Below are positions 8,475 through 16,583 of a stretch of 36,248 nt of DNA, in pieces. Under the pieces are notes generated by a model. The model was not told the origin of the DNA and made no database searches. It saw nothing but the letters and a program-made list of their open reading frames with translations. Location of the stretch: assembly GCA_910587495.1 (NCBI GenBank), contig CAJUMT010000003.1:8626-44873 (forward strand), in the 5' to 3' direction. Each line of letters begins with the position of its first letter. Position 1 is the first letter of the stretch. Source of the stretch: an uncultured Lachnospiraceae bacterium (GTDB lineage: Bacteria; Bacillota; Clostridia; Lachnospirales; Lachnospiraceae). Both the position numbers and the translations under genes were made by a program.

Positions 8475-9869
8475 ATGAAGTACGACTTAATCATTATAGG
8501 CGCAGGCCCGGCGGGCATATTTACCGCGCTTGAACTGGTGCGCCGCAATGCCGGAAAGAAAATTTTGATGGTAGAAAAGGGGAAACCGGTGGACCGACGC
8601 CATTGCCCGAAGTCGGAGACCGGGAAATGTATGAACTGCAAGCCCAACTGTATGATTACTACCGGGTTTTCAGGCGCGGGCGCATTTTCCGACGGAAAGC
8701 TAAGCCTTTCCTGCGAAGTAGGAGGCGAACTGCCTTCGCTGATCGGGACGGATTTTGCTCAGGAATTGATCGACTATACAGATAAGATCTATCTGGAGTT
8801 CGGGGCGGACGAGCATGTGGAAGGCATCTACAAAGGAAAAGAGATCGACGAGATCAGGAAACGCGCCATCCGCGCAGGCCTTAGACTTGTCAACTGCCCG
8901 ATCAGGCATCTGGGAACAGAGAAAGCCCAGCAGCTGTATTTGAATATCCAGAACTATCTGCTTAACCAAGGCGTAGAGATCCTTTTTGAGACAGAATGCG
9001 AGAATATTATCCTGGAAGGAGACGCCTGCAAAGGAGTCCGTATCCTGGAAAAAGGGAAAGAACAAAGTATTTATGCCGATACGGTGGTCATCGCTACCGG
9101 AAGGCGCGGAGCGGACTGGCTGGAAAAAGTATGCGAAGAAAACGGGATCGCCCACAGGCCGGGTACGGTAGATATCGGCGTCCGGGTAGAATGCCGCAAC
9201 GAAGTCATGGAGATGGTCAATAAAGTTCTTTATGAAGGGAAACTGATCGGATACCCCAGGCCATGGAAAAATAAAGTGCGTACCTTCTGCCAGAATCCAG
9301 GCGGTTTCGTGGCGCAGGAAAACTATGACAACAACCTGGCAGTGGTGAACGGGCACAGTTATAAAGATTTAAAGAGCGAAAATACCAATTTGTCAATTCT
9401 TGTGAGCCACAATTTTACAGAACCCTTTAACCAGCCCATCGCCTATGCCCAGAAAGTAGGGGAGCTGACCAATATGCTGGGTGCAGGGAAGATCATGGTG
9501 CAGCGTTACGGAGATATTTTAGACGGCAAAAGGACCTGGCAGAAGGAGCTGTCCCAGTCCAATGTGAAACCTACCTTAAAAGACGCTGTGGCAGGGGATA
9601 TCACAGCCGCTATGCCGTACCGGGCCATGACCAACATTATAGAGTTTATCCGGATGATGGACGAGGTGGTTCCGGGATTTGCCAGTGACGAGACGTTACT
9701 TTACAGCCCGGAGCTTAAGTTCTATTCCAACAAAGTACGGATGGACGAAAATCTGAACACGAATATCAAAGGCCTGCACTGCCTGGGTGATTCCTCGGGC
9801 TGGACCAGGGGGCTTATGATGGCGTCTTCCATGGGTGTGTTGATGGGGCGCAAATTGATGGAACAATAA
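8475..9869 (+). CDS. FAD-dependent oxidoreductase (COG2509 family)
   Basis: This is a flavoprotein of the uncharacterised COG2509 FAD-dependent family, probably cytoplasmic. The N-terminal dinucleotide-binding motif is IIGAGPAGIF. A Cys-rich segment HCPKSETGKCMNCKPNC follows near residue 45. The C-terminal FAD-contact region is LHCLGDSSGWTRGLMMASS. I chose the ATG at 8475 (464 aa) because GGAGG lies at 8462-8466. The upstream ATG at 8382 would overlap the Nudix gene and add 31 residues with no resemblance to the family. The substrate is unknown for the family. Confidence 0.9.
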   Translation: MKYDLIIIGAGPAGIFTALELVRRNAGKKILMVEKGKPVDRRHCPKSETGKCMNCKPNCMITTGFSGAGAFSDGKLSLSCEVGGELPSLIGTDFAQELIDYTDKIYLEFGADEHVEGIYKGKEIDEIRKRAIRAGLRLVNCPIRHLGTEKAQQLYLNIQNYLLNQGVEILFETECENIILEGDACKGVRILEKGKEQSIYADTVVIATGRRGADWLEKVCEENGIAHRPGTVDIGVRVECRNEVMEMVNKVLYEGKLIGYPRPWKNKVRTFCQNPGGFVAQENYDNNLAVVNGHSYKDLKSENTNLSILVSHNFTEPFNQPIAYAQKVGELTNMLGAGKIMVQRYGDILDGKRTWQKELSQSNVKPTLKDAVAGDITAAMPYRAMTNIIEFIRMMDEVVPGFASDETLLYSPELKFYSNKVRMDENLNTNIKGLHCLGDSSGWTRGLMMASSMGVLMGRKLMEQ

Positions 9870-9900
9870 AACAGCGGAACTTTCCAATAAGAGGTGGACA

Positions 9901-10491
9901 ATGAGAAAAATAATTACAATCGGTCGCGAGTTTGGCGCAGGCGGCGGAGAGATCGGAAGATGTGTGGCAAAGGAACTGGGGATACCTTATTATGACAGGG
10001 ACATTATTTTAAGGACAGCCGCGGCCAGCAGCAAATTAAGGCCGGAGCAGGTCATGAAATGGGACGAGAGAGTGCCGGGCAGTTTCGGATTTGCCCAAAG
10101 CCTGTTTGATTTTTATAATAAGCCCCTGGACGAGGAGCTGTGGAAAGCGCAGAAAGATGCTATACGGGAAATGGCAAACAAGGAAAGCTGCGTGATCGTG
10201 GGCCGGAACGGGGACCATATCCTGCGGCATTTTGACCACTGCCTGAATGTATTCGTCCATGCGGGATTTAACTGGCGTGTAAAAAGGATGTGCGGGTTAA
10301 TGGCGGACGCCACCAAAGAGCAGGTGATCGCGGACGTAAAACAGGCGGATAAGGCCAGAAAAAAATACTGTGAGTATTATACCGGCAAAACTTATGGGGA
10401 TTCCCGCAGCTTTGACCTTACCATTAATACTGAAAAACTTGGGGTCGAAAAAGCGATCCGGCTTGTGCTGGCTGCGGCGGAAAACATTTAA
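9901..10491 (+). CDS. Cytidylate kinase-like family protein
   Basis: This is a P-loop protein of the cytidylate-kinase-like family (COG1102-like), 196 aa. The N-terminus MRKIITIGREFGAGGGEIG carries a modified phosphate-binding loop, then the YYDRDIIL stretch typical of this family. CVIVGRNGDHIL and a VHAGFNWRVKRM lid-like segment follow. Such proteins are common in Lachnospiraceae beside the true cmk, and their substrate is not established. The Shine-Dalgarno GAGGTGG is preceded by a CGGAACTTTCC sequence resembling the leader of the next operon. Confidence 0.88.
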   Translation: MRKIITIGREFGAGGGEIGRCVAKELGIPYYDRDIILRTAAASSKLRPEQVMKWDERVPGSFGFAQSLFDFYNKPLDEELWKAQKDAIREMANKESCVIVGRNGDHILRHFDHCLNVFVHAGFNWRVKRMCGLMADATKEQVIADVKQADKARKKYCEYYTGKTYGDSRSFDLTINTEKLGVEKAIRLVLAAAENI

Positions 10492-10504
10492 ATCGGATTT
10501 GCCA

Positions 10505-10518
10505 TATTGTATACAATA
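10505..10518. promoter_or_regulatory. 14-bp perfect palindrome, operator candidate
   Basis: TATTGTATACAATA is a perfect 14-bp palindrome ending 11 bp before the -35 box of the ABC-importer promoter. TTGTATACAA-type sites are typical of GntR-family regulators. Its place suits an activator or repressor of the importer. The cognate regulator is not in this window. Confidence 0.5.
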
Positions 10519-10529
10519 ATACATTTTTC

Positions 10530-10558
10530 TTGACAAGCGGTTCGGAAATCCTTATACT
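10530..10558 (+). promoter_or_regulatory. Strong sigma-A promoter of the amino-acid ABC importer
   Basis: TTGACA (10530-10535), a 17-bp spacer and TATACT (10553-10558) are near consensus. Transcription should start near 10565, which gives a leader of about 150 nt before the first start codon. Confidence 0.82.
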
Positions 10559-10563
10559 TAAAA

Positions 10564-10704
10564 ACAGTATTTCCCCAAGGTAGGGAAAATACGGAACTTT
10601 CAACAGTATTTTCCCGGACAGTATGCAGAGCAGTTGTCGGGAGTGGAGCGTACGAAAACTGCTCTGGGTAATGGATACTGGTAGGGAAAATACGGAACTT
10701 TCAA
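10564..10704 (+). promoter_or_regulatory. Tandem structured 5' leader of the ABC importer
   Basis: Two related units follow one another. Unit 1 (10564-10603) is a short hairpin, GTATTTCCCC (10567-10576) with GGGAAAATAC (10583-10592), then CGGAACTTTCAA. Unit 2 (about 10604-10704) has GTATTTTCCC (10606-10615) pairing with GGGAAAATAC (10684-10693). Inside it lie CAGTAT (10619-10624) with ATACTG (10675-10680), and CAGAGCAGTT (10626-10635) with AACTGCTCTG (10657-10666). It ends in the same CGGAACTTTCAA directly before TAGGAGG. A 25-bp direct repeat (10579-10603 and 10680-10704) underlies the units. I do not recognise a known riboswitch class. Confidence 0.65.
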
Positions 10705-10718
10705 TAGGAGGATACATA

Positions 10719-11582
10719 ATGAAAAAGTTACTTGTACTATCGATGGTTGCATGTATGGCGGTTTCTGCCGTAGCATGCGGTTCTAAAGCGCCGGAAGCGC
10801 CTGCAGAGGCTCCGGCTGACACAACGGAAGAAACACCGGCTGACGCACCGGCAGAAGATGAAGCACAGGGCGAGGAACCTGCGGCAGACGCGGCTTCAGG
10901 AGACAAAGTATGGGTGATCGCTACCGATACTGATTTCCGTCCGTTCGAGTATACAGATGAGAGCGGCAACTTTGTCGGCATCGATGTGGATCTTCTGGAT
11001 GCGATCGCACAGGATCAGGGATTTGCATACGACCTTCAGAGCCTTGGATTCGACGCGGCGGCTCTGGCAGTGCAGTCAGGCCAGGCGGATGGCATGATCG
11101 CAGGCGCTACCATCAATGATGAGCGTAAAGCGTCAGGATGGATCTTCTCAGACGGATATTTTGATTCAAATCAGACCTTTGCCGTAGCGGCGGACAGCGA
11201 TATCGCCGGTTTTGAAGACCTGTCGGGCAAGAACGTGGCCGTAAAGAGCGGTACCGCAGGTTTTAATTTTGCGGAGGGACTCAAAGACCAGTACGGATTT
11301 ACCGTTACTGTATTTGAAGATTCACCGACCATGTATCAGGATGTTGTCCTTGGCAACAGCGCTGCATGTGTAGAAGATACCCCGATCATAGCTAACAATA
11401 TCAAAGACAAGGGTCTGGAGCTTAAGATTCCGGAAGGCATGGAGAGCGAAAGCGCTCCCTATGGATTTGCCATCATGGATACGGCAAACCAGGAGCTTCT
11501 GGATATGTTCAATGCAGGTCTTGCGAATATCCGGGCAGACGGAACTTATGATGAGATCATTGCAAAATATATCGGAGAATAA
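10719..11582 (+). CDS. Polar amino-acid ABC transporter, substrate-binding lipoprotein
   Basis: This is the extracellular receptor of a PAAT-family amino-acid importer. The signal peptide ends in a lipobox-like SAVAC, with Cys20 as the likely lipidated residue. An Ala/Pro/Glu-rich acidic linker (about residues 22-60) tethers the domain. The SBP_bac_3 domain follows with FRPFEYTDESGNFVGIDVDL and IAGATINDERK. I chose the ATG at 10719 (287 aa) because AGGAGG lies at 10707-10712 and the signal peptide starts there. The ligand could be glutamine or another polar amino acid; the sequence does not decide. It is the first gene of a three-gene operon. Confidence 0.93.
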   Translation: MKKLLVLSMVACMAVSAVACGSKAPEAPAEAPADTTEETPADAPAEDEAQGEEPAADAASGDKVWVIATDTDFRPFEYTDESGNFVGIDVDLLDAIAQDQGFAYDLQSLGFDAAALAVQSGQADGMIAGATINDERKASGWIFSDGYFDSNQTFAVAADSDIAGFEDLSGKNVAVKSGTAGFNFAEGLKDQYGFTVTVFEDSPTMYQDVVLGNSAACVEDTPIIANNIKDKGLELKIPEGMESESAPYGFAIMDTANQELLDMFNAGLANIRADGTYDEIIAKYIGE

Positions 11583-11646
11583 TCTGTTTCGACCGTTTGC
11601 TTTGCAGAAAGTTTAACAAAAGCCAGACAGTAAGGAGAACCAGCAC

Positions 11647-12315
11647 ATGATTTTAATTATTCAGATATATGGAGGTATGCTGCTTTCGGCAATGGGAAGG
11701 ACGCTTTTGATGACGCTGCTTTCCCTGATATTTGCCATGGTGATCGGTATGATATTCGGGCTGATGAATGTGGTCCACAACCGCTTCTTTAACTGCATCG
11801 GTACTATTTATGTGGATGCTGTCCGCGGCGTACCCCTGATCGTGCTGGCGTACTTTATTTATTTTGGCATGCCCTCCGCGATCAAAGGACTGGGCATTGC
11901 GGGATTCCGCTTAAACGGCCTGCAGGCAGGTACGATCGCTCTTTCCTTGAACTGCGGCGCATATATGGCGGAGATTATCCGGGCAGGCATTGAGAGCGTG
12001 GACAGGGGGCAGATGGAAGCGGGAAGGAGCCTAGGGCTTTCCTATGGTTCCTGTATGGCTTTGATTGTGATTCCTCAGGCGATCCGCACGATGATTCCTT
12101 CGATTATTAACCAGTTTATCATCACGCTGAAAGATACGTCGATTTTGTCCGTGATCGGATTCCCGGAATTGACCAATGTAGGAAAGACCGTCATCGGCAG
12201 TACGCTCAGGCCGTTAGAGGGCTGGGCGGTGGTCGGCCTTATGTACATGGTAGTGATTGTGACGCTCAGTAAGCTGGCCAAAAGAGTTGAGAGGAGGGTG
12301 AACCGTGGAAGGTAA
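11647..12315 (+). CDS. Amino-acid ABC transporter permease
   Basis: This is the membrane subunit of the importer, of the HisM/GlnP type. Hydrophobic segments run through its 222 residues. The EAA loop that contacts the ATPase is visible in [20 protein letters not shown]. The Shine-Dalgarno AAGGAGA precedes the ATG. Its last 11 bp overlap the start of the ATPase gene, which suggests translational coupling. Only one permease gene is present, so it probably works as a homodimer. Confidence 0.94.
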   Translation: MILIIQIYGGMLLSAMGRTLLMTLLSLIFAMVIGMIFGLMNVVHNRFFNCIGTIYVDAVRGVPLIVLAYFIYFGMPSAIKGLGIAGFRLNGLQAGTIALSLNCGAYMAEIIRAGIESVDRGQMEAGRSLGLSYGSCMALIVIPQAIRTMIPSIINQFIITLKDTSILSVIGFPELTNVGKTVIGSTLRPLEGWAVVGLMYMVVIVTLSKLAKRVERRVNRGR

Positions 12316-13042
12316 ATGCAAGATCCATGTGACAAACCTCAAGAAAAATTTTGGCAAGCTGGAAGTCTTAAAGGATATCAGCCTGGACGTCCATGAGGGC
12401 GAAGTGGTAGTTCTTTTAGGGCCTTCCGGAAGCGGAAAGTCTACTCTTCTTCGCTGCCTGAACCAGCTGGAGACGGCGACCGGCGGACAGATCATCATCG
12501 ACGGGTATGATGTGACCGACAAGCGCACAAATATCAATAAAGTGCGGGAAAATATCGGCATGGTATTCCAGCACTTCAATCTGTTTAACCATCTGACGGT
12601 CATGGACAATATGACACTGGCTCCGGTTCATTTAAAGCTTATGTCAAAGAGCGAAGCCAGAGATATGGCGGAGCAGCTCTTAAAGCGTGTGGGTCTGGAA
12701 GATAAAGCGGACGCTTATCCAAGCCAGCTGTCGGGAGGCCAGAAACAGCGTGTGGCTATTGCAAGGGCTTTGGAGATGAAGCCTGATATTATGCTTTTTG
12801 ACGAACCCACCAGCGCGCTGGATCCCGAGATGGTAGGAGAAGTTCTTGCCGTCATGAAAAAGCTGGCCAATGAGGGCATGACCATGATGGTGGTGACCCA
12901 TGAGATCGGTTTTGCCAGAGAGGTGGCGAGCCGTGTGATTTTTATGGAAGGCGGTTATATTGTAGAGGAAGGCACGCCGGATGAAGTGATTCTCCATCCT
13001 AAAGAACCTCGTACCATTGACTTCCTTAGCAAAGTACTTTAA
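12305..13042 (+). CDS. Amino-acid ABC transporter ATP-binding protein
   Basis: This is the ATPase subunit of the importer, 245 aa, of the GlnQ/HisP group. It has Walker [10 protein letters not shown] near residue 40, Q-loop VFQHFNLF, signature [15 protein letters not shown], Walker [14 protein letters not shown] and H-loop VVTHEIG. The start is a GTG at 12305 with GGAGGG about 7 bp upstream, inside the permease gene. A good terminator follows, closing the operon. Confidence 0.95.
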   Translation: MEGKCKIHVTNLKKNFGKLEVLKDISLDVHEGEVVVLLGPSGSGKSTLLRCLNQLETATGGQIIIDGYDVTDKRTNINKVRENIGMVFQHFNLFNHLTVMDNMTLAPVHLKLMSKSEARDMAEQLLKRVGLEDKADAYPSQLSGGQKQRVAIARALEMKPDIMLFDEPTSALDPEMVGEVLAVMKKLANEGMTMMVVTHEIGFAREVASRVIFMEGGYIVEEGTPDEVILHPKEPRTIDFLSKVL

Positions 13043-13079
13043 TCAGGTAAAGCCGATGATCGGCTGTTATATGGATAAA

Positions 13080-13114
13080 AATCCTCGTCAGGATATGCCT
13101 GGCGGGGATTTTTT
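13080..13114 (+). terminator. Rho-independent terminator of the ABC-importer operon
   Basis: A 13-bp stem (13080-13092 with 13098-13110, two G-U pairs) closes a 5-nt loop and runs into six T residues. It lies 37 bp after the ATPase stop. Confidence 0.85.
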
Positions 13115-13178
13115 GCGTGTACCCGGCGGGTACATGCTCTATTGTTCTGTTATTCTGTTATTTCGGAAGAAAAAGATG

Positions 13179-13207
13179 TTGCAAATTGTAAAAAAATATA
13201 GTATAAT
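13179..13207 (+). promoter_or_regulatory. Sigma-A promoter of the prepilin peptidase/kinase cassette
   Basis: TTGCAA (13179-13184), a 17-bp A/T-rich spacer and a consensus TATAAT (13202-13207) lie about 70 bp before the prepilin peptidase gene. Confidence 0.7.
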
Positions 13208-13275
13208 TCTTTCTATACACAAGATAGTCTTGGGCGTTCGCCTGACAGATTTCCCTGAAAAGAGTATAAAGATAT

Positions 13276-13710
13276 ATGTTAGAAATATTTCGAAGCAGTA
13301 TTTTGCTGTTTGGTCTGTCTTATACTGCATGGACAGACTGGAAAGAAAGAAGAATACCAAATCGGCTGCTTATATGTATGTTGGTTCCGGCTGGTATGTC
13401 TTTGCTTATGGAAGGAACCGATGTGTTTTTACGCGCGGTTTCAGGTCTGATGATTGTGGGGATGGTATTTTATGTGTTTTACGCAAGCTTTCAAGGCAGT
13501 ATGGGAGCAGGGGATGTGAAGCTGGCTGCTGTGGTCGGGTTTTATCTGGGAATAGGTAAGGCTGCCTGCATGTTTGCCTTAGCATTTTGCCTGGCGGCCG
13601 CTGTATGTGCGATCCTGCTGTTTTTAAGGCGAATGGACATAAGGCAGAGGATTCCCTTTGCGCCGTTTTTACTGGTAAGCGCTGTGATTCTTATGAGCAT
13701 GGGGGTGTAA
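13276..13710 (+). CDS. Type IV prepilin peptidase (A24 family, TadV/CpaA-like)
   Basis: This small membrane aspartyl protease trims prepilin leader peptides. It contains only the peptidase_A24 core of 144 aa, without the N-terminal methylase domain, as in TadV/CpaA proteins. The two catalytic Asp residues are in YTAWTDWKERRIPN (near residue 21) and the GxGD motif MGAGDVKLA (near residue 79). Several hydrophobic helices are visible. The ATG has only a weak AGAG about 11 bp upstream. No pilin, secretion ATPase or pilus platform gene is in the window. It is followed 2 bp later by a PP2C gene. Confidence 0.9.
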   Translation: MLEIFRSSILLFGLSYTAWTDWKERRIPNRLLICMLVPAGMSLLMEGTDVFLRAVSGLMIVGMVFYVFYASFQGSMGAGDVKLAAVVGFYLGIGKAACMFALAFCLAAAVCAILLFLRRMDIRQRIPFAPFLLVSAVILMSMGV

Positions 13711-13712
13711 GG

Positions 13713-14507
13713 ATGGATTACTTATTTACTTATTGTACGGAAAAAGGGCCTGAGAAAACATGCAATCAGGACTCGTTGCTGGTAAAAAAGGCTGTGTGCG
13801 GCAAAGAGCGGATTTTATTGGCGGTGATTTGTGACGGTATGGGCGGACTGATGCAGGGCGAGGTGGCAAGTGCTTCTCTGGTAAAAGCCTTTTCCGCGTG
13901 GTTTGAGAAAGAACTGCCCCGGATCATATCCGTACCGAAGATGGAGCAAAGCCTGCTCTGGTCCTGGGATATTCTTTTAAAAAGTATGGACAGGAAAATA
14001 AAAGCTTACGGGCGGCAGTATTATCTGAAAATCGGCACGGCGGTTACGGCGCTGCTGCTTTTTCGCGGAGAATATTATATTGCCCATGTGGGTGACAGCC
14101 GTGTGTATGAGCTGTGCGATCAAGTCTGTCAGCTTACAAAAGACCAGACAGTAGCAGCATGGGAGGCAGAACGGGGGATCTTGACACCTGCGCAGGCTGA
14201 GCGTTCCCCCGGGAGTAGTATACTGCTTCAATGTATTGGGGCATCAGAAACAGTAGAGCCTGTCTATATGAAAGGGCAGATTGCCAAAGGAGCCGCTTAT
14301 ATGCTTTGCTGTGACGGCTTTCGTCATGTGGTTAGCAAAGAAGAGATGCAGCAAACGCTGTTTCCTTTCAAAAGGTCAGATGAAAAAGCCCTAAAAAGAA
14401 GATTGGAGAAACTGACGGCATTGAACCGGACCAGGGGAGAAATGGATGATATATCCGTGATTATCATATATCCTCTAGAAGAAAGCCGTCCTGTGCGGGA
14501 AAAATAG
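13713..14507 (+). CDS. PP2C-family Ser/Thr protein phosphatase
   Basis: This is a metal-dependent protein phosphatase, 264 aa. The metal-binding Asp residues are all visible: NQDSLL near the N-terminus, ICDGMGGL, HVGDSRVYEL and the C-terminal DDISVIII. I chose the ATG at 13713 because TAAGG lies just upstream and the protein then starts as PP2C proteins do; the frame's upstream ATG at 13587 lies inside the peptidase gene. It stops 2 bp before the kinase gene. It probably dephosphorylates the kinase and its targets. Confidence 0.93.
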   Translation: MDYLFTYCTEKGPEKTCNQDSLLVKKAVCGKERILLAVICDGMGGLMQGEVASASLVKAFSAWFEKELPRIISVPKMEQSLLWSWDILLKSMDRKIKAYGRQYYLKIGTAVTALLLFRGEYYIAHVGDSRVYELCDQVCQLTKDQTVAAWEAERGILTPAQAERSPGSSILLQCIGASETVEPVYMKGQIAKGAAYMLCCDGFRHVVSKEEMQQTLFPFKRSDEKALKRRLEKLTALNRTRGEMDDISVIIIYPLEESRPVREK

Positions 14508-14509
14508 CT

Positions 14510-16195
14510 ATGTTGAATATCGGTTCTATTGTGGATGGAAAATATAAGATTCTGAACATAATCGGAAAAGGCGGAATGAGTGTGGTCTATCTTGCAATGA
14601 ATGAAAAGGCAAACAAACAATGGGCCATAAAAGAAATATTTCGGGATGCATACAGAGATTTTCATCTGGATAAAAAAGAAATAGACATGATGAAAAGATT
14701 GAAACATCCGCGCCTTCCAAGTATCACAGACGTGATTGAGCGGGAAAGTTCGCTTCTGATTGTCATGGATTATATAGAAGGGCGCTCGCTGCAAGATATT
14801 CTTACAGAATATGGAGCGCAGCAGCAGGATCAGGTGATCGAATGGGCCAGACAGTTATGCGACGTGCTGGCATATCTGCATTCCAGAAAACCGGCGATCA
14901 TTTACCGGGATATGAAACCCGCCAATGTGATGTTAAAGCCGGACGGAAACGTAATGTTGATCGACTTTGGCGCTGCCAGGGAATATAAGCCGCACAATAT
15001 AAAAGATACGGTTTCTCTTGGAACAAGGGGATATGCTGCGCCGGAGCAATATGAAAAACGGGAACAAAGTGATGCCAGGACAGATATCTACTGTTTGGGA
15101 GTTATGCTGTTTCAATTGCTTACAGGGGAGAATCCTCATAATCTTCGCCCGATTTGTGAAATTAATCCGTCACTTTCCTCCGGTCTGGAGGCAATTCTTA
15201 TAAAATGCACACAGGTAGAAAAAGAAAATCGTTATCAGTCCTGCGAAGAACTTATGTATGTCCTGGAACATTACCAGGAGATGGATACTGCATACAGAAA
15301 GACGCAGAAAGCGAAGCTGTATCGGTTCACAATCCCGGCTGTACTTGCCAGTTTTTTGGGATTTGGAGCGCTTTTCTTCAAAGCCATGGAATCGAATATA
15401 AGAGAAAACAATTACGAAGCTTTTTTGTTGGCTGCACATAATTCCACCATTAAAAAAGAGGAGATTGAAAATTATCAAAAAGCCATCCGGTTAGACCCGT
15501 TCAGGGAGGAAGCATATTTGTCTCTTTTGGAGGAGGGTTTTTTAGACGACCAGATATTGACCAGTGAAGAAAGCCAGCAGCTTCGAGCGATCCTGATTGA
15601 GTATGGGGATAAAAATACTACGAATGAGAGAGCATTTCAGGAAAATCAAAAAGGGTATGTCCGGTTCGCCTACCAGGCGGGTATCGCTTATTATTATAAA
15701 TTTGAAGAAAAGAGTAATAAGAAAAACGCAAAAGGTTATTTTGAGATTGCCGCTGCATCGGATAATCTGGAAAACAGCCAGATTGAACGCGCCAGAAGAC
15801 TGTATGTAATTTCGGATTATTACGCCAGAATTGGTCTGGAAGATGCTGCGGGAGATAAGTCGGTCACTTATCTGGACTATTGGAAGGATTTGACCGCTTT
15901 GTCAGAAGGAAATCTGGTAGAAGCAGACAATGGGCGTACGGCTTTGGTCATGTATGCGGAACTTGCCGGGCAGTTGATTTTGCATGCGGCAGAATTTAGA
16001 AATGCCGGCGTGCAAAAAGAAGAAATGTTTGCCTGTTTGAAAACAATAGAACAGCACTTGACGTCGGATTTTGCAGGATTGGATGGAAGCGGCAGACAGT
16101 GGCTGGAAGAAGACATACAGGAGCTGTACGGAAATATTGAAAAAGCGAAAAGAATGGTGGAATCTGCCTGTACACAAAGGATACAGGAGGAATAA
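14510..16195 (+). CDS. Membrane Ser/Thr protein kinase with extracytoplasmic C-terminus
   Basis: This is a Hanks-type kinase of 561 aa. The kinase domain covers about residues 8-255, with Gly loop GKGGMSVVYLA, Lys in AIKEIF, catalytic loop YRDMKPANVML, DFGAA, and the activation segment GTRGYAAPEQY. A membrane segment follows at about residues 270-290. The remaining 270 residues lie outside and have a helical, TPR-like look (YQKAIRLDPFREEAYLSLLEE). No PASTA repeats are present, so it is not the usual PrkC/Stk1. The neighbouring phosphatase is its likely antagonist. What the outer domain senses is unknown. Confidence 0.92.
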   Translation: MLNIGSIVDGKYKILNIIGKGGMSVVYLAMNEKANKQWAIKEIFRDAYRDFHLDKKEIDMMKRLKHPRLPSITDVIERESSLLIVMDYIEGRSLQDILTEYGAQQQDQVIEWARQLCDVLAYLHSRKPAIIYRDMKPANVMLKPDGNVMLIDFGAAREYKPHNIKDTVSLGTRGYAAPEQYEKREQSDARTDIYCLGVMLFQLLTGENPHNLRPICEINPSLSSGLEAILIKCTQVEKENRYQSCEELMYVLEHYQEMDTAYRKTQKAKLYRFTIPAVLASFLGFGALFFKAMESNIRENNYEAFLLAAHNSTIKKEEIENYQKAIRLDPFREEAYLSLLEEGFLDDQILTSEESQQLRAILIEYGDKNTTNERAFQENQKGYVRFAYQAGIAYYYKFEEKSNKKNAKGYFEIAAASDNLENSQIERARRLYVISDYYARIGLEDAAGDKSVTYLDYWKDLTALSEGNLVEADNGRTALVMYAELAGQLILHAAEFRNAGVQKEEMFACLKTIEQHLTSDFAGLDGSGRQWLEEDIQELYGNIEKAKRMVESACTQRIQEE

Positions 16196-16199
16196 AAAA

Positions 16200-16583
16200 A
16201 TGAGCGATATCACAAACCGGATCAAATTGTTTCACAGTCTTTATACCGCCTGTTTGTCGGGGGCAGCTATATTCGCAGGCATCTCGGTATTTTTGTACCT
16301 GTATCTGGATATTAGGACTGCCGTCAGAGTTCTTGCAGGTGTAAAAAGAGTAGACAGGCCAAAGCGCAGGAAAAACTTTCAAGGGGAAAATACAGAGAGT
16401 CTGGACCGGATCACAGAGATATCGGACGGCCAGGAACTGACCGTGGGTCTGTGGGCCAAAGCGTCGGGGAAAGCGTATGAAAAAACCGACGTTATGCATA
16501 TGAAAGTACAGGCATTTCTTGTGGAAAAAGAGATCCTGGTGGTCCATACGGACGTGACAGTGTCCGATGAACCACAGGTTTAA
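16200..16583 (+). CDS. Small single-pass membrane protein, unknown function
   Basis: This protein has 127 aa. A hydrophobic segment covers about residues 12-36 (LYTACLSGAAIFAGISVFLY), then a basic stretch (KRVDRPKRRKNF) and a short C-terminal domain. I do not recognise a family. The ATG at 16200 is preceded by GGAGG overlapping the kinase stop, so it belongs to the kinase operon and may be a partner or substrate. Its stop overlaps the stop of the opposing nitroreductase gene by 2 bp, with no terminator between them. Confidence 0.75.
   Translation: MSDITNRIKLFHSLYTACLSGAAIFAGISVFLYLYLDIRTAVRVLAGVKRVDRPKRRKNFQGENTESLDRITEISDGQELTVGLWAKASGKAYEKTDVMHMKVQAFLVEKEILVVHTDVTVSDEPQV

Noticed and set aside
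10579-10704. 25-bp direct repeats considered as a CRISPR or mobile-element remnant
   Set aside because: There are only two copies, no cas genes or transposase, and the repeats are explained as the 3' halves of two hairpin units in a leader.
13017-13559. Open frame from the ABC ATPase end across the terminator
   Set aside because: It crosses a good terminator and overlaps the prepilin peptidase gene in another frame; the product has no family resemblance.
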